DNA from: Lachnospiraceae bacterium
GTDB lineage: Bacteria > Bacillota > Clostridia > Lachnospirales > Lachnospiraceae
Assembly: GCA_902363835.1 (NCBI GenBank)
Contig: CABJBM010000004.1
Coordinates: 230,171-294,170, forward strand
Length of the DNA: 64,000 nucleotides
Reading direction: 5' to 3'
The notes beneath the pieces were generated by a model. The model searched no databases. It had not been told where the DNA came from and saw only the letters and a program-made list of their open reading frames with translations. A program made the translations under genes and the position numbers. Positions 25,546 through 33,818 of this stretch are shown here, piece by piece (position 1 is the first letter of the stretch; each line of letters begins with the position of its first letter).

Positions 25546-25885
25546 TGTGCTCCTCCTTTCCTATAATGGATTCAAAACTTTCCTGCATTCTTTTCCACTC
25601 TGCAATCAATTCCTTATAAATCATTTTTCCCTTTTCATTGATGATGTAGTACTTTCTGGGTCTGCTTTCGCTGGTATCCCAGTCGCTGACAAGCAGGCCC
25701 TGGCTTTCCAGCCGCCGCAAAAGAGGATACAAAGTATTGGCCTCAATATCTATATGCTTTTTCTGCATTTCCTGAAGCAAGGAATAGCCATAATAAGATT
25801 GATGAAGACATCCCAACACCGCCAGAGTTAAGCTGCCGCGGCGGAGTTCTGTAATAAAAATCTGTAACTGCTCATTTTCCGTCAT
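25538..25885 (-). CDS. PadR family transcriptional regulator
   Basis: A 115-residue winged-helix repressor. The sequence LAVLGCLHQSYYGYSLLQEM, then TLYPLLRRLESQGLL and RPRKYYIINEKGK, is the standard PadR N-terminal domain, with a short C-terminal dimerisation helix. It is first in a two-gene minus-strand operon with the HAAS protein. A 10-1-10 perfect palindrome sits between its own -35 and -10 boxes, so it very likely represses itself and its partner. Confidence 0.93.
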   Translation of the reverse strand: MTENEQLQIFITELRRGSLTLAVLGCLHQSYYGYSLLQEMQKKHIDIEANTLYPLLRRLESQGLLVSDWDTSESRPRKYYIINEKGKMIYKELIAEWKRMQESFESIIGKEEHNE

Positions 25886-25902
25886 AGTATCACCTCATCA
25901 TC

Positions 25903-25932
25903 ATTATATTGTGTGACACACAATATTGTCAA
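25903..25932 (-). promoter_or_regulatory. padR promoter with embedded palindromic operator
   Basis: On the minus strand, TTGACA (25927-25932), an 18-base spacer and TATAAT (25903-25908). ATATTGTGTG (25906-25915) and CACACAATAT (25917-25926) form a perfect palindrome around one base, filling the spacer. PadR binding here would block RNA polymerase. Confidence 0.8.
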
Positions 25933-26022
25933 TAATAATTTATTGTAAAATCCAACCATTTATTCTTCTGCTTATTTTCTCATTGCATGGAGCAACAGGA
26001 GGGAGAAAAGAATCCGGCAGGA

Positions 26023-26044
26023 TCTTGACAACTTCTTGACACAT
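26023..26044 (+). promoter_or_regulatory. Candidate KdpE binding site upstream of kdpFA
   Basis: TCTTGACAACT (26023-26033) and TCTTGACACAT (26034-26044) form a direct repeat with an 11-base period. OmpR-family regulators such as KdpE bind direct repeats spaced by one helical turn. Confidence 0.4.
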
Positions 26045-26109
26045 CTCCTTTTCATCTTAACACTGTCTTGATTATTTCTTTGATATGATTGTGTGCACAA
26101 GGAATGGAG

Positions 26110-26145
26110 CCTGCTGTAACCCCGCAGGGATGAGGCGGCAGCAGG
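26110..26145 (+). other. Leader hairpin upstream of kdpF
   Basis: CCTGCTG (26110-26116) pairs with CAGCAGG (26139-26145) about 30 bases before the kdpF start. It does not match the c-di-AMP (ydaO) riboswitch found ahead of some clostridial potassium genes; its function is unknown. Confidence 0.35.
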
Positions 26146-26175
26146 AGAAAAATAAAATAATCAGGAGATGAAATC

Positions 26176-26265
26176 ATGGGAGTTATTTTAATGCTGGTAA
26201 GCATTATCGGCGTTTCGCTGTTAATTTATTTATTTTACGTATTATTTGGAGGTGACCGTTTATGA
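26176..26265 (+). CDS. kdpF: KdpF-like small membrane subunit
   Basis: A 29-residue single-helix peptide ([20 protein letters not shown] inside it) ending FGGDRL. Size, single transmembrane helix and position directly before kdpA, with ATGA overlap, match KdpF, which stabilises the KdpFABC complex. TCAGGAGATGAAATC precedes the ATG. Confidence 0.85.
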   Translation: MGVILMLVSIIGVSLLIYLFYVLFGGDRL

Positions 26266-27947
26266 ACTATATTGTGTTGCAGGATATATTTTATATTGCA
26301 GTTTTAATTGGATTGTCCATACCCCTGGGAATCTATATAAACAAGGTGATGACAGGACAAAAAGTGTTTCTTACCCCTGTTCTTGCACCTGTGGAACGGG
26401 GAGTTTATAAGCTTATGGGCGTTGCCGCCGGGGAAGAAATGAACGCAGGAAAGTATGCGCTATCCGTTTTTCTGTTCAGTGGAGTTGGTTTTGCTTTTCT
26501 TTTTATATTGCTGATGTTCCAGGGGGCATTCCCTTTTAATCCGGAAGGGATGAAAGGGACCAGCTGGCACCTGGCCTTTAACACGGCCGCAAGCTTTATT
26601 ACCAACACCAACTGGCAGGCATATTCCGGTGAATCCACCCTGTCCTATTTCACCCAGTTTTCGGGCCTTGCTGTCCAGAACTTCGTATCAGCGGCAACAG
26701 GGATTGCCGTCCTTTTTGCCTTAATCAGAGGCTTTGTTCTGAAACAGAAAAAGACCATAGGAAATTTCTGGAAGGACCTGGTCAGAGCTGCGCTTTATAT
26801 CCTCCTTCCCCTTTCCTTTGTGGTGGCATTACTCCTTGTTTCCCAGGGCGTGGTGCAGACCTTTGGTCCATACAAAGACGTTGCCATGCTGGAAAGCGGG
26901 GCTTTGCAGACAATTCCCTTAGGTCCTGCCGCAAGCCAGATCGCCATCAAACAGCTTGGAACAAACGGCGGCGGTTTCTTTGGAATGAATTCTGCATTCC
27001 CTCTTGAGAATCCCACAGCCTTTTCAAACATGATACAGTCCTTGTCCATTTTACTGATCCCTGCGGCCCTTTGCGTAAGCTTTGGAAAAGCGGTAAAAGA
27101 CAGCAGACAGGGACGTTCGATCTACATCACCATGATGATTTTCCTTTTGGCAGCTCTGACGGCAGCAACTGCAGGCGAGCTGTTTGCAGGCCCTTTATTT
27201 AGCCAGGTGACAGCTTCCGGCAGTATGGAAGGCAAGGAAGTGGTTCACGGTGTAGGCGCTTCCTCCTTATGGGCCGTCATAACTACGGCGGCTTCCAATG
27301 GCTCTGTAAACGCCATGCACGACAGCCTCACTCCCCTTGGAGGAATGGTTTCCATGTTCCTCATGCAGCTTGGGGAAATTGTATTCGGAGGCGTGGGAAG
27401 CGGGCTTTACGGAATGCTTGCTTTTGTGCTTCTCACAGTATTTATTGCAGGACTCATGGTTGGCAGGATGCTGGAGTACCTGGGGGAAAAGGTGGAACCC
27501 TTTGATATGAAAATGGTGTGTTTAATTGTCCTGGTTCCCCCGCTGCTGACCCTTTTGGGAACCTCTGCCGCTGTCTCTGTACCTGGGGTTCAGTCGTGGC
27601 TGACCAATTCCGGAGCCCATGGATTTTCGGAGATTTTGTATGCCTTTTCCTCCATGGCTAATAACAACGGCAGTTCCTTTGGAGGCTTCCGGGGAAACAC
27701 CGTATTTACCAATGTTTTAGGCGGGATGATCATGCTGATGGTTCGCTTTATCCCCATGACGGCCGTTATTTTCCTTGCAGGCAATATGGCACAGAAAAAG
27801 GCAGTTGCCGTCAGCGAAGGGACCTTATCTACCAGCAATGCCATATTTGTGGGGCTTTTGATCGGAGTGATCCTCATCATAGGTGCCCTGAGCTTTTTGC
27901 CGGCGCTGGCTCTTGGGCTGATTGCTGATTTTTTAACAATCCAGTAA
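26262..27947 (+). CDS. kdpA: Potassium-transporting ATPase subunit KdpA
   Basis: A 561-residue, about ten-helix potassium channel-like subunit. The selectivity-filter-like loops are intact, for example [11 protein letters not shown] near residue 112, [20 protein letters not shown] near residue 232, and [13 protein letters not shown] near residue 467. Nothing in the gene looks damaged. However, the KdpB pump it needs is truncated just downstream and KdpC is missing, so KdpA probably cannot work as an ATP-driven transporter unless partners are encoded elsewhere. It overlaps kdpF by four bases. Confidence 0.93.
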   Translation: MNYIVLQDIFYIAVLIGLSIPLGIYINKVMTGQKVFLTPVLAPVERGVYKLMGVAAGEEMNAGKYALSVFLFSGVGFAFLFILLMFQGAFPFNPEGMKGTSWHLAFNTAASFITNTNWQAYSGESTLSYFTQFSGLAVQNFVSAATGIAVLFALIRGFVLKQKKTIGNFWKDLVRAALYILLPLSFVVALLLVSQGVVQTFGPYKDVAMLESGALQTIPLGPAASQIAIKQLGTNGGGFFGMNSAFPLENPTAFSNMIQSLSILLIPAALCVSFGKAVKDSRQGRSIYITMMIFLLAALTAATAGELFAGPLFSQVTASGSMEGKEVVHGVGASSLWAVITTAASNGSVNAMHDSLTPLGGMVSMFLMQLGEIVFGGVGSGLYGMLAFVLLTVFIAGLMVGRMLEYLGEKVEPFDMKMVCLIVLVPPLLTLLGTSAAVSVPGVQSWLTNSGAHGFSEILYAFSSMANNNGSSFGGFRGNTVFTNVLGGMIMLMVRFIPMTAVIFLAGNMAQKKAVAVSEGTLSTSNAIFVGLLIGVILIIGALSFLPALALGLIADFLTIQ

Positions 27948-27962
27948 CAGAAGGTGATTAAA

Positions 27963-28067
27963 ATGGAAAAAAAGAATGTTGATAAAAGAATCTTTTATGA
28001 TGCGCTGAAACAGTCCTTTATAAAGCTGTCTCCTCGTGTGCAGGTGAAAATTCGGGTTATACCTTAA
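27963..28067 (+). pseudogene. kdpB: kdpB 5' fragment, frameshifted after 34 codons
   Basis: The normal kdpB start follows kdpA by 15 bases and encodes the expected N-terminus ([15 protein letters not shown], then LSPRVQVK). After VQVK the frame reads IRVIP and stops. In another frame, [20 protein letters not shown], the second-helix region of KdpB, begins at the same point. The first transmembrane segment, roughly 35-45 residues judged from usual KdpB length, is missing, and the join shifts the frame at GTGAAAA. This fits a deletion between short repeats. Confidence 0.85.
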
Positions 28068-28075
28068 CCATATCG

Positions 28076-29506
28076 TTGATTTTGTGGTTTACCGTGCTGT
28101 TTGCCAACTTTGCTGAGGCCATTGCGGAGGGACGGGGCCGGGCACAGGCAGACAGCCTGCGCAGCGCCAAAAAGGAAGTAAAGGCCAAAAAGCTGAAATC
28201 CTCCGCCAATACAGACGATTATACGGAAGTTCTTTCCAATGAATTAAAAAAAGGGGACATCGTATATGTGAAGGCCGGTGAAAAAGTTCCCATGGATGGG
28301 GAAGTGATTGACGGGGCGGCCTCTGTTGACGAAAGCGCCATTACCGGTGAGTCGGCGCCGGTCATCCGGGAATCAGGCGGTGACCGGAGTGCTGTCACAG
28401 GGGGAACCACCCTGGTGTCTGACTGGCTGATCATTGAGGTGACTGCGGAAGCAGGAGAAAGCTTCCTTGATAAAATGATTTCCATGGTAGAAGGCGCTTC
28501 CAGAAAGAAAACGCCCAATGAAGTGGCTCTGCAGATTTTACTCATAACCCTTACCATTATCTTTCTGGTGGTCACGGCAGCCTTACGGCCCTTTACCGGC
28601 TTTGCAAGCGCTCAGGCAGGGTCTGGTTCTGCCATCTCCATTACAAACGTTATTGCTCTTTTGGTATGCCTTGCCCCTACTACCATTGGTGCCCTTCTTT
28701 CCTCCATCGGCATTGCAGGCATGAGCCGCTTAAATCAGGCCAATGTGCTGGCAATGGCCTTGGAGCGGCAGCAGCTTTCGGATGAGCAGCGCAACATTAT
28801 GGTGGAATCGGAAAAAGAAAAGATGCGGAGTACCCTTTTGCGGGCGATTTCCCATGATCTGCGCACCCCTCTTGCAAGCATTCTGGGAGCAAGCTCTGCC
28901 ATCCGTGAAAACGGAAAAATCCTGGATGAGAAAACCAGAGACAGTCTGGTTGCCAACATTCAGGAAGAATCGCAATGGCTCATACGCATGGTGGAAAATC
29001 TCCTTTCCGTGACACGGATCAATGAGGACGCCTCCAGCCTTGCCAAAAGCCCGGAGGCGGCAGAAGAGGTGATCGGAGAGGCGGTCAGCCGGGTCAAACG
29101 AAGATTTCCCGAAAAAAAGATCCTTGTCCATGTCCCTGAGGAGTTCCTGGAAGTTCCAATGGATGGCACCCTGATTGTACAGGTGTTGATAAACCTTCTT
29201 GAAAACGCCATAAAATACTCTCCGGAAAATTCTCCCGTTAAGGTTTGTCTGGAAAAAGAAGGAACATGGGCCAGATTCCAGGTGCTGGACAGGGGGAGAG
29301 GAATTTCCAATGAGGACCGGCCCGATCTGTTTACTGGCTATAAACCCAGCGAAAACAAAAGCCCTGATTCCTCCAGGGGAATGGGGATCGGCTTATCCAT
29401 TTGCAAAACCATTATCAATGCCCATCAGGGAAGCCTGGAGGCGGAAAACAGAATGGATGGGGGAACAGTATTCCGCTTTGCCCTGCCATTGAAAGGAAGT
29501 GAATAA
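28076..29506 (+). pseudogene. kdpB'-'kdpD fusion: KdpB membrane/actuator part joined to KdpD histidine kinase
   Basis: A 476-codon open frame. Residues 1 to ~225 are Kdp[21 protein letters not shown], the actuator motif ITGES near residue 90, and the pore helix region [20 protein letters not shown]. The frame then passes without a break (near 28745-28765) into the KdpD kinase core: a helical linker ([10 protein letters not shown]), the phospho-acceptor H-box [14 protein letters not shown] (His260), the N-box [17 protein letters not shown] and the G-box [10 protein letters not shown]. Missing are KdpB's phosphorylation (DKTGT) and nucleotide domains, all of KdpC, and KdpD's sensor and membrane domains. 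There is no good ribosome binding site at the first TTG, though reinitiation after the kdpB fragment stop (28065-28067) is possible. Confidence 0.85.
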
Positions 29507-29508
29507 AT

Positions 29509-30222
29509 ATGGATATAAAGCCAACAGTATTGATCATTGAAGATGAGGAGGCAATCTGCAATTTTATATCTGCAATTCTGACCTCAAACAATTATCAGGT
29601 GGTAAAGGCCAAAACAGGGAAGGAAGGACTTTCCATGTTCACCTCCTATGTTCCGGATATCGTCCTTCTGGACTTAGGCCTGCCGGACATTGACGGCGTG
29701 GAGATACTGAAAAATATACGCCAATGGTCAAAAACCCCTGTGATCGTTGTCTCCGCCCGGGGCCACGAGCGTGAAAAGGTGGCTGCCCTTGACTTTGGTG
29801 CTGATGGTTACATTGTAAAGCCATTCGGAACCTCAGAACTCCTTGCCCGGATACGGACAGCCATGCGGCACAGCTCCCAAGGGGCCGGAGAAGAAGTTTC
29901 GGGGCAAGAAAAGGTCATCATTGGAACGCTGGAGATTGATTACAACAAACGGGTCGTATACAAAGACGGAGAAAAAATCCATTTAACATCCATAGAATAT
30001 AAGCTGTTGGTTTTGCTGTCTAAAAATGCGGGCAAGGTGCTTACCCATGATTTCATCATACGGGAAATATGGGGGGTGTATACCGATGAAAGTCATACTC
30101 TTCGTGTCAACATGGCAAACATACGGAGAAAGATAGAGGCAAATCCGGGAGCGCCCCAGTATATCCTTACGGAAATGGGTGTGGGATACCGGATGGCAGA
30201 GGAAGTGACGGAAGGCGTTTAA
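29509..30222 (+). CDS. kdpE: KdpE-type response regulator
   Basis: A 237-residue OmpR-family regulator. The receiver domain has the acidic pocket IIEDEEAICN, phospho-acceptor Asp in DIVLLDLGLPDIDG (near residue 56), Ser/Thr in VIVVSARG and Lys in YIVKPFG. The C-terminal winged helix includes HLTSIEYKLLVLLSKNAG and the recognition region DESHTLRVNMANIRRKIE. It starts two bases after the fused kinase frame. The gene is intact although kdpB, kdpC and kdpD are damaged, so it may still be phosphorylated by the fused kinase, if that is made, or by another source. Confidence 0.93.
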   Translation: MDIKPTVLIIEDEEAICNFISAILTSNNYQVVKAKTGKEGLSMFTSYVPDIVLLDLGLPDIDGVEILKNIRQWSKTPVIVVSARGHEREKVAALDFGADGYIVKPFGTSELLARIRTAMRHSSQGAGEEVSGQEKVIIGTLEIDYNKRVVYKDGEKIHLTSIEYKLLVLLSKNAGKVLTHDFIIREIWGVYTDESHTLRVNMANIRRKIEANPGAPQYILTEMGVGYRMAEEVTEGV

Positions 30223-30228
30223 AGAATG

Positions 30229-30278
30229 AAAAAGGCCGGAAGAGAGGGCATGTGATGGCTCTCTCCTTTGGCCTTTTT
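30229..30278. terminator. Bidirectional terminator between kdpE and luxS
   Basis: AAAAAGGCCGGAAGAGAG (30229-30246) pairs with CTCTCTCC-TTGGCCTTTTT (30259-30278). A-run on one side and T-run on the other suit termination of both convergent transcripts. Confidence 0.85.
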
Positions 30279-30323
30279 CATATAAATAGTTTTTCCTTTC
30301 TTCAAACAGGGAGAAAGCAGCCG

Positions 30324-30806
30324 TCAGTCCTGGGGATAAATAAGCTGGTTGTCATCAATGCCGTACAGCACGGAATGAAGGAATTTTCCGGCCAGGTATT
30401 TTGCCATGCCTAAATTCATATCCAGGTAATTGCCGCAGTCTCTTGCAGAAGCGCCTGGAACCTCATCTTCAAAATCCCGGATAAATTCGTACATTTCCGT
30501 GATCAATGGAACAATGTCTCTGGACTTGTAATCGCCGGACAGCAGAAGGTAAAAGCCGGTGCGGCAGCCCATGGGGCCAAAGTATAAGACCCGGGAGGCA
30601 AAGGTTTCATGGTTGCGCAGGAAGGTGGCCCCCAGATGCTCGATGGTATGGATTTCCGCTGTGTTCATGACCGGCTCAAAGTTTGGGCGGGTCATACGGA
30701 TATCAAAGGTGGTGATGACAGAGTCCCCGGCCTGATCCTTGCGGGAGACATAGATGCCTGGAAGAAGTTTCAAGTGGTTAATGGTAAAGCTGGTTATTTT
30801 TTCCAT
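30324..30806 (-). CDS. luxS: S-ribosylhomocysteine lyase LuxS
   Basis: A 160-residue metalloenzyme that cleaves S-ribosylhomocysteine to homocysteine and the precursor of autoinducer-2, recycling methyl-donor by-products. The metal-binding HTIEH motif is near residue 52, and the catalytic Cys is in GPMGCRTGFYLL near residue 80; a third ligand is in the conserved DCGNYLDMNL region. The start at 30806 is supported by AAGGACA upstream, by normal family length, and by a promoter at 30873-30901 that would place a longer start outside the transcript. Confidence 0.95.
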   Translation of the reverse strand: MEKITSFTINHLKLLPGIYVSRKDQAGDSVITTFDIRMTRPNFEPVMNTAEIHTIEHLGATFLRNHETFASRVLYFGPMGCRTGFYLLLSGDYKSRDIVPLITEMYEFIRDFEDEVPGASARDCGNYLDMNLGMAKYLAGKFLHSVLYGIDDNQLIYPQD

Positions 30807-30872
30807 GGTTATTATGTCCTTTCTGAGAATGGTTTCATAGGGTTCATAAGAGTTTAATAATGTACTGACAAA

Positions 30873-30901
30873 ATTATAATAGAAAAAATAGTTCCCTGCA
30901 A
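30873..30901 (-). promoter_or_regulatory. luxS promoter
   Basis: On the minus strand, TTGCAG (30896-30901), a 17-base spacer and a perfect TATAAT (30873-30878), giving a leader of about 60 bases. Confidence 0.7.
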
Positions 30902-31014
30902 GAGAAAATACTGGAGCCTGCCGCAAAATCGCCTTCCGGATTATACTATGGTCTTAGAATAAAATTCCCTTCCAGCTTCATACCATAGTAGAAGAAATGG
31001 GAAGGAGCGTCATA

Positions 31015-33621
31015 ATGGAAGAATGGTTTCGTTTATCAGAGGATGAAGTCCTTGCAGAGCTTGGCGCAGGCAGGAATGGGCTGGATTCCAGGGAAGTCCT
31101 TAAGCGCAGGCAGATATATGGTCCGAATACACTTAAGAAGGCGGAGCGCAAAAGCGCGTTCCAGATATTTCTGGACCAGTTTAAAGACCTGCTGGTCATT
31201 ATCCTGATTATAGCAGCAGTGATTTCCATGATATCCGGTGACGTGGAAAGCACGGGGGTGATCTTTGCGGTGCTTCTGCTGAATGCGGTGCTGGGGACTG
31301 TAGAGCACCAGAAAGCGGAAAAATCCCTAGACAGCCTTATGGCCCTGTCATCGCCGGTTGCAAAGGTCATAAGGGAAGGCAGGAAACAGGAGATCATTTC
31401 TTCGGAGATTGTGCCGGGTGATATCCTGCTTTTGGAAGCAGGGGATATGGTGGCGGCAGACGGCCGGATCCTGGAAAATTATTCTCTTCTGGTCAATGAA
31501 AGCTCTCTGACCGGAGAATCCGTTAATGTGGAGAAACGGACGGGAAGGATCAGGGAGAAGAAGGTGCCTTTGGCAGAGCAGACAAACATGGTGTTTTCCG
31601 GCTCCCTGGTGGCCTCAGGCAGAGCCAAGGCATTGGTTACAGGAACGGGAATGGATACGGAAATAGGCAGGATCGCTTCCCTTATGAATGACACAGGGGA
31701 AAAGAAGACACCTCTCCAGGTGAGCTTAGACCAGTTCGGAAGCAGGCTGGCGGCTGGCATTTTGTTTGTCTGTGCGTTAATTTTCGGCCTCAGCATTTAC
31801 CGGAAAATGCCGGTTCTGGATTCCCTGATGTTTGCCGTAGCCCTTGCAGTTGCGGCAATTCCGGAAGCACTAAGCTCCATTGTCACCATTGTGCAGGCAA
31901 TGGGCACACAAAAAATGGCAGGGGAAAATGCCATCATAAAGGATTTAAAGGCAGTGGAAAGCCTTGGCTGCGTTTCAGTCATCTGTTCCGATAAGACAGG
32001 TACCCTGACCCAGAACCGCATGACCGTACAGCAAGTTTACATAAATAACCGCATTTATCCTCCGGAGCTTTTAAACAAAGAGGTTTCTGTACATAAATAT
32101 TTGCTGTATAATGCTGTTTTAAACAATGATTCCGCTTACATAGAAGGAAAACTGGTGGGAGACCCGACGGAGGCCGCTCTGGTACAGATGGCGGAACGGG
32201 CAGGCATGGAAGAGGAAGTCACGAAATCCTATTATCCCAGGGCAGGTGAAATCCCCTTTGACTCCAAGAGAAAGCTTATGAGCACCATGCACAGGATTGA
32301 GGGAAAGAGAGTCCTGTTTACAAAGGGAGCTGTGGATGTGCTGCTTCCCCGGATCAGCCATATATGGACAGGAGAAGGAATCCGTCCCATGAGGGATGGC
32401 GACCGGCAGGCCCTGATGGAACAGAACATGGAGTTTTCTAAGCAGGGGCTAAGGGTCCTGACCTTTGCCAGCCGGGAAATGCATGAGGATGAAAAGCTGA
32501 CGGAAAAGTCAGAGTCTGATTATACCTTTCTTGGAATGGCCGCAATGATGGACCCGCCCCGTCCGGAAACAAGAAATGCGGTGTTAAATGCCAAGAGAGC
32601 GGGCATCCGCCCTGTCATGATAACAGGGGACCATAAGATCACCGCATCAGCCATTGCGGAAAAAATCGGCATTCTTGGGGAGGATGATTTAGCGGTCAGC
32701 GGACCGGAGCTTGATGACATGCCTGAGGAGGAATTAAGCCGCAGGCTGGAGCATATCAGCGTTTATGCCAGGGTTTCGCCGGAACATAAGATACGGATCG
32801 TCCGTTCCTGGCAGAAAAAAGGCCATATCGTGGCTATGACAGGAGACGGAGTCAACGATGCTCCCGCCTTAAAGCAGGCCGATATCGGGGTCGCCATGGG
32901 AAAAATGGGGACAGAAGTGTCAAAGGATGCCTCAGCCATGATCCTTACGGATGATAACTTTGCAACCATTATCAAGGCGGTTGCCAACGGCCGCAATGTT
33001 TACCGCAACATCAGAAATGCCATTAAATTTCTTTTGTCAGGAAATATGGCAGGTATTCTGTGTGTATTGTATACATCATTTCGGGCACTTCCCACCCCTT
33101 TTGCGCCGGTGCACCTGCTGTTTATCAATCTGTTAACAGACTCTCTTCCAGCCATTGCCATTGGCATGGAAAAGGCGGAGGCAGACCTTTTGGCCCAAAA
33201 GCCCAGAAACCCCAAAGAAGGGATCTTAACAAAGCGCTTTGTCTTTCAGATCCTGCTTCAGGGCGCTCTAATTGCTGCCTGCACCATGACCTCCTACCAC
33301 ACCGGTCTGGTGACCGGAAGCGAGGCGGCTGCCAGTACCATGGCATTTTCCACCCTGACCCTGGCAAGGCTGTTCCACGGCTTTAACTGCAGAAGCGGCC
33401 ATTCCATTTTAAAGATTGGTTTTAAAAGCAATTTGTGGAGCATTATGGCCTTTGAGGCAGGGGCCATCCTATTGGCGGCAGTGCTGTTCATACCAGGGCT
33501 TCATACTTTTTTTTATGTGGCAGATTTAACTGCAAGGCAGTTCATTACCATCTTCATTTTTGCATTTATTCCGACACTTGTGATCCAGGCATTTAAGACC
33601 GTAAGAGAGAGCCTTCATTAA
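31015..33621 (+). CDS. Calcium-transporting P-type ATPase (type IIA-like)
   Basis: An 868-residue cation pump with the full P-type order: N-terminal cation-ATPase domain (WFRLSEDEVLAELGAG), actuator motif LTGES near residue 165, the PEAL calcium-site motif in AVAAIPEALSSIV near residue 285, phosphorylation motif CSDKTGTLTQ near residue 325, KGA in the nucleotide domain, and hinge TGDGVNDAPALKQADIG near residue 610. C-terminal helices include NLLTDSLPAIAIGME, another site residue cluster. The start at 31015 follows GAAGGAGCGTCATA. Calcium export is the family expectation; Mn2+ is possible. A 9-bp inverted repeat (30944-30952 and 30982-30990) lies just upstream. Confidence 0.92.
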   Translation: MEEWFRLSEDEVLAELGAGRNGLDSREVLKRRQIYGPNTLKKAERKSAFQIFLDQFKDLLVIILIIAAVISMISGDVESTGVIFAVLLLNAVLGTVEHQKAEKSLDSLMALSSPVAKVIREGRKQEIISSEIVPGDILLLEAGDMVAADGRILENYSLLVNESSLTGESVNVEKRTGRIREKKVPLAEQTNMVFSGSLVASGRAKALVTGTGMDTEIGRIASLMNDTGEKKTPLQVSLDQFGSRLAAGILFVCALIFGLSIYRKMPVLDSLMFAVALAVAAIPEALSSIVTIVQAMGTQKMAGENAIIKDLKAVESLGCVSVICSDKTGTLTQNRMTVQQVYINNRIYPPELLNKEVSVHKYLLYNAVLNNDSAYIEGKLVGDPTEAALVQMAERAGMEEEVTKSYYPRAGEIPFDSKRKLMSTMHRIEGKRVLFTKGAVDVLLPRISHIWTGEGIRPMRDGDRQALMEQNMEFSKQGLRVLTFASREMHEDEKLTEKSESDYTFLGMAAMMDPPRPETRNAVLNAKRAGIRPVMITGDHKITASAIAEKIGILGEDDLAVSGPELDDMPEEELSRRLEHISVYARVSPEHKIRIVRSWQKKGHIVAMTGDGVNDAPALKQADIGVAMGKMGTEVSKDASAMILTDDNFATIIKAVANGRNVYRNIRNAIKFLLSGNMAGILCVLYTSFRALPTPFAPVHLLFINLLTDSLPAIAIGMEKAEADLLAQKPRNPKEGILTKRFVFQILLQGALIAACTMTSYHTGLVTGSEAAASTMAFSTLTLARLFHGFNCRSGHSILKIGFKSNLWSIMAFEAGAILLAAVLFIPGLHTFFYVADLTARQFITIFIFAFIPTLVIQAFKTVRESLH

Positions 33622-33641
33622 GAAAATAATACCCTTAAATC

Positions 33642-33757
33642 TTGACATACTTTTTGGTACATGGTACTATTAAGTATACATAAATACGCAGCCTAAGAGA
33701 TGACAGAGCCAGGTGATGAGTGCGGGTAACCGTTCATTTCCAAGGCTCTTTCTTTAT
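33642..33757 (+). promoter_or_regulatory. glpK promoter and terminator-antiterminator leader
   Basis: TTGACA (33642-33647), a 17-base spacer and TACTAT (33665-33670) are followed by the leader motif CCTAAGAGATGACAGAG (33692-33708). AGAGCC (33705-33710) pairs with GGCTCT (33744-33749), and a T-rich run follows. The motif recurs before the glycerol-3-phosphate dehydrogenase genes at 36100. The GlpP antiterminator at 40494 is the obvious candidate to act here. Confidence 0.75.
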
Positions 33758-33818
33758 TCCTTGAGAAATATTTAACAAGGGATAAAATCAAGGGCGATTA
33801 CTGGAAGGGGAAGAAAAT

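Noticed and set aside
26100..26175. c-di-AMP (ydaO) riboswitch before kdp
   Set aside because: The leader is too short and lacks the conserved ydaO blocks; only a simple hairpin is present.
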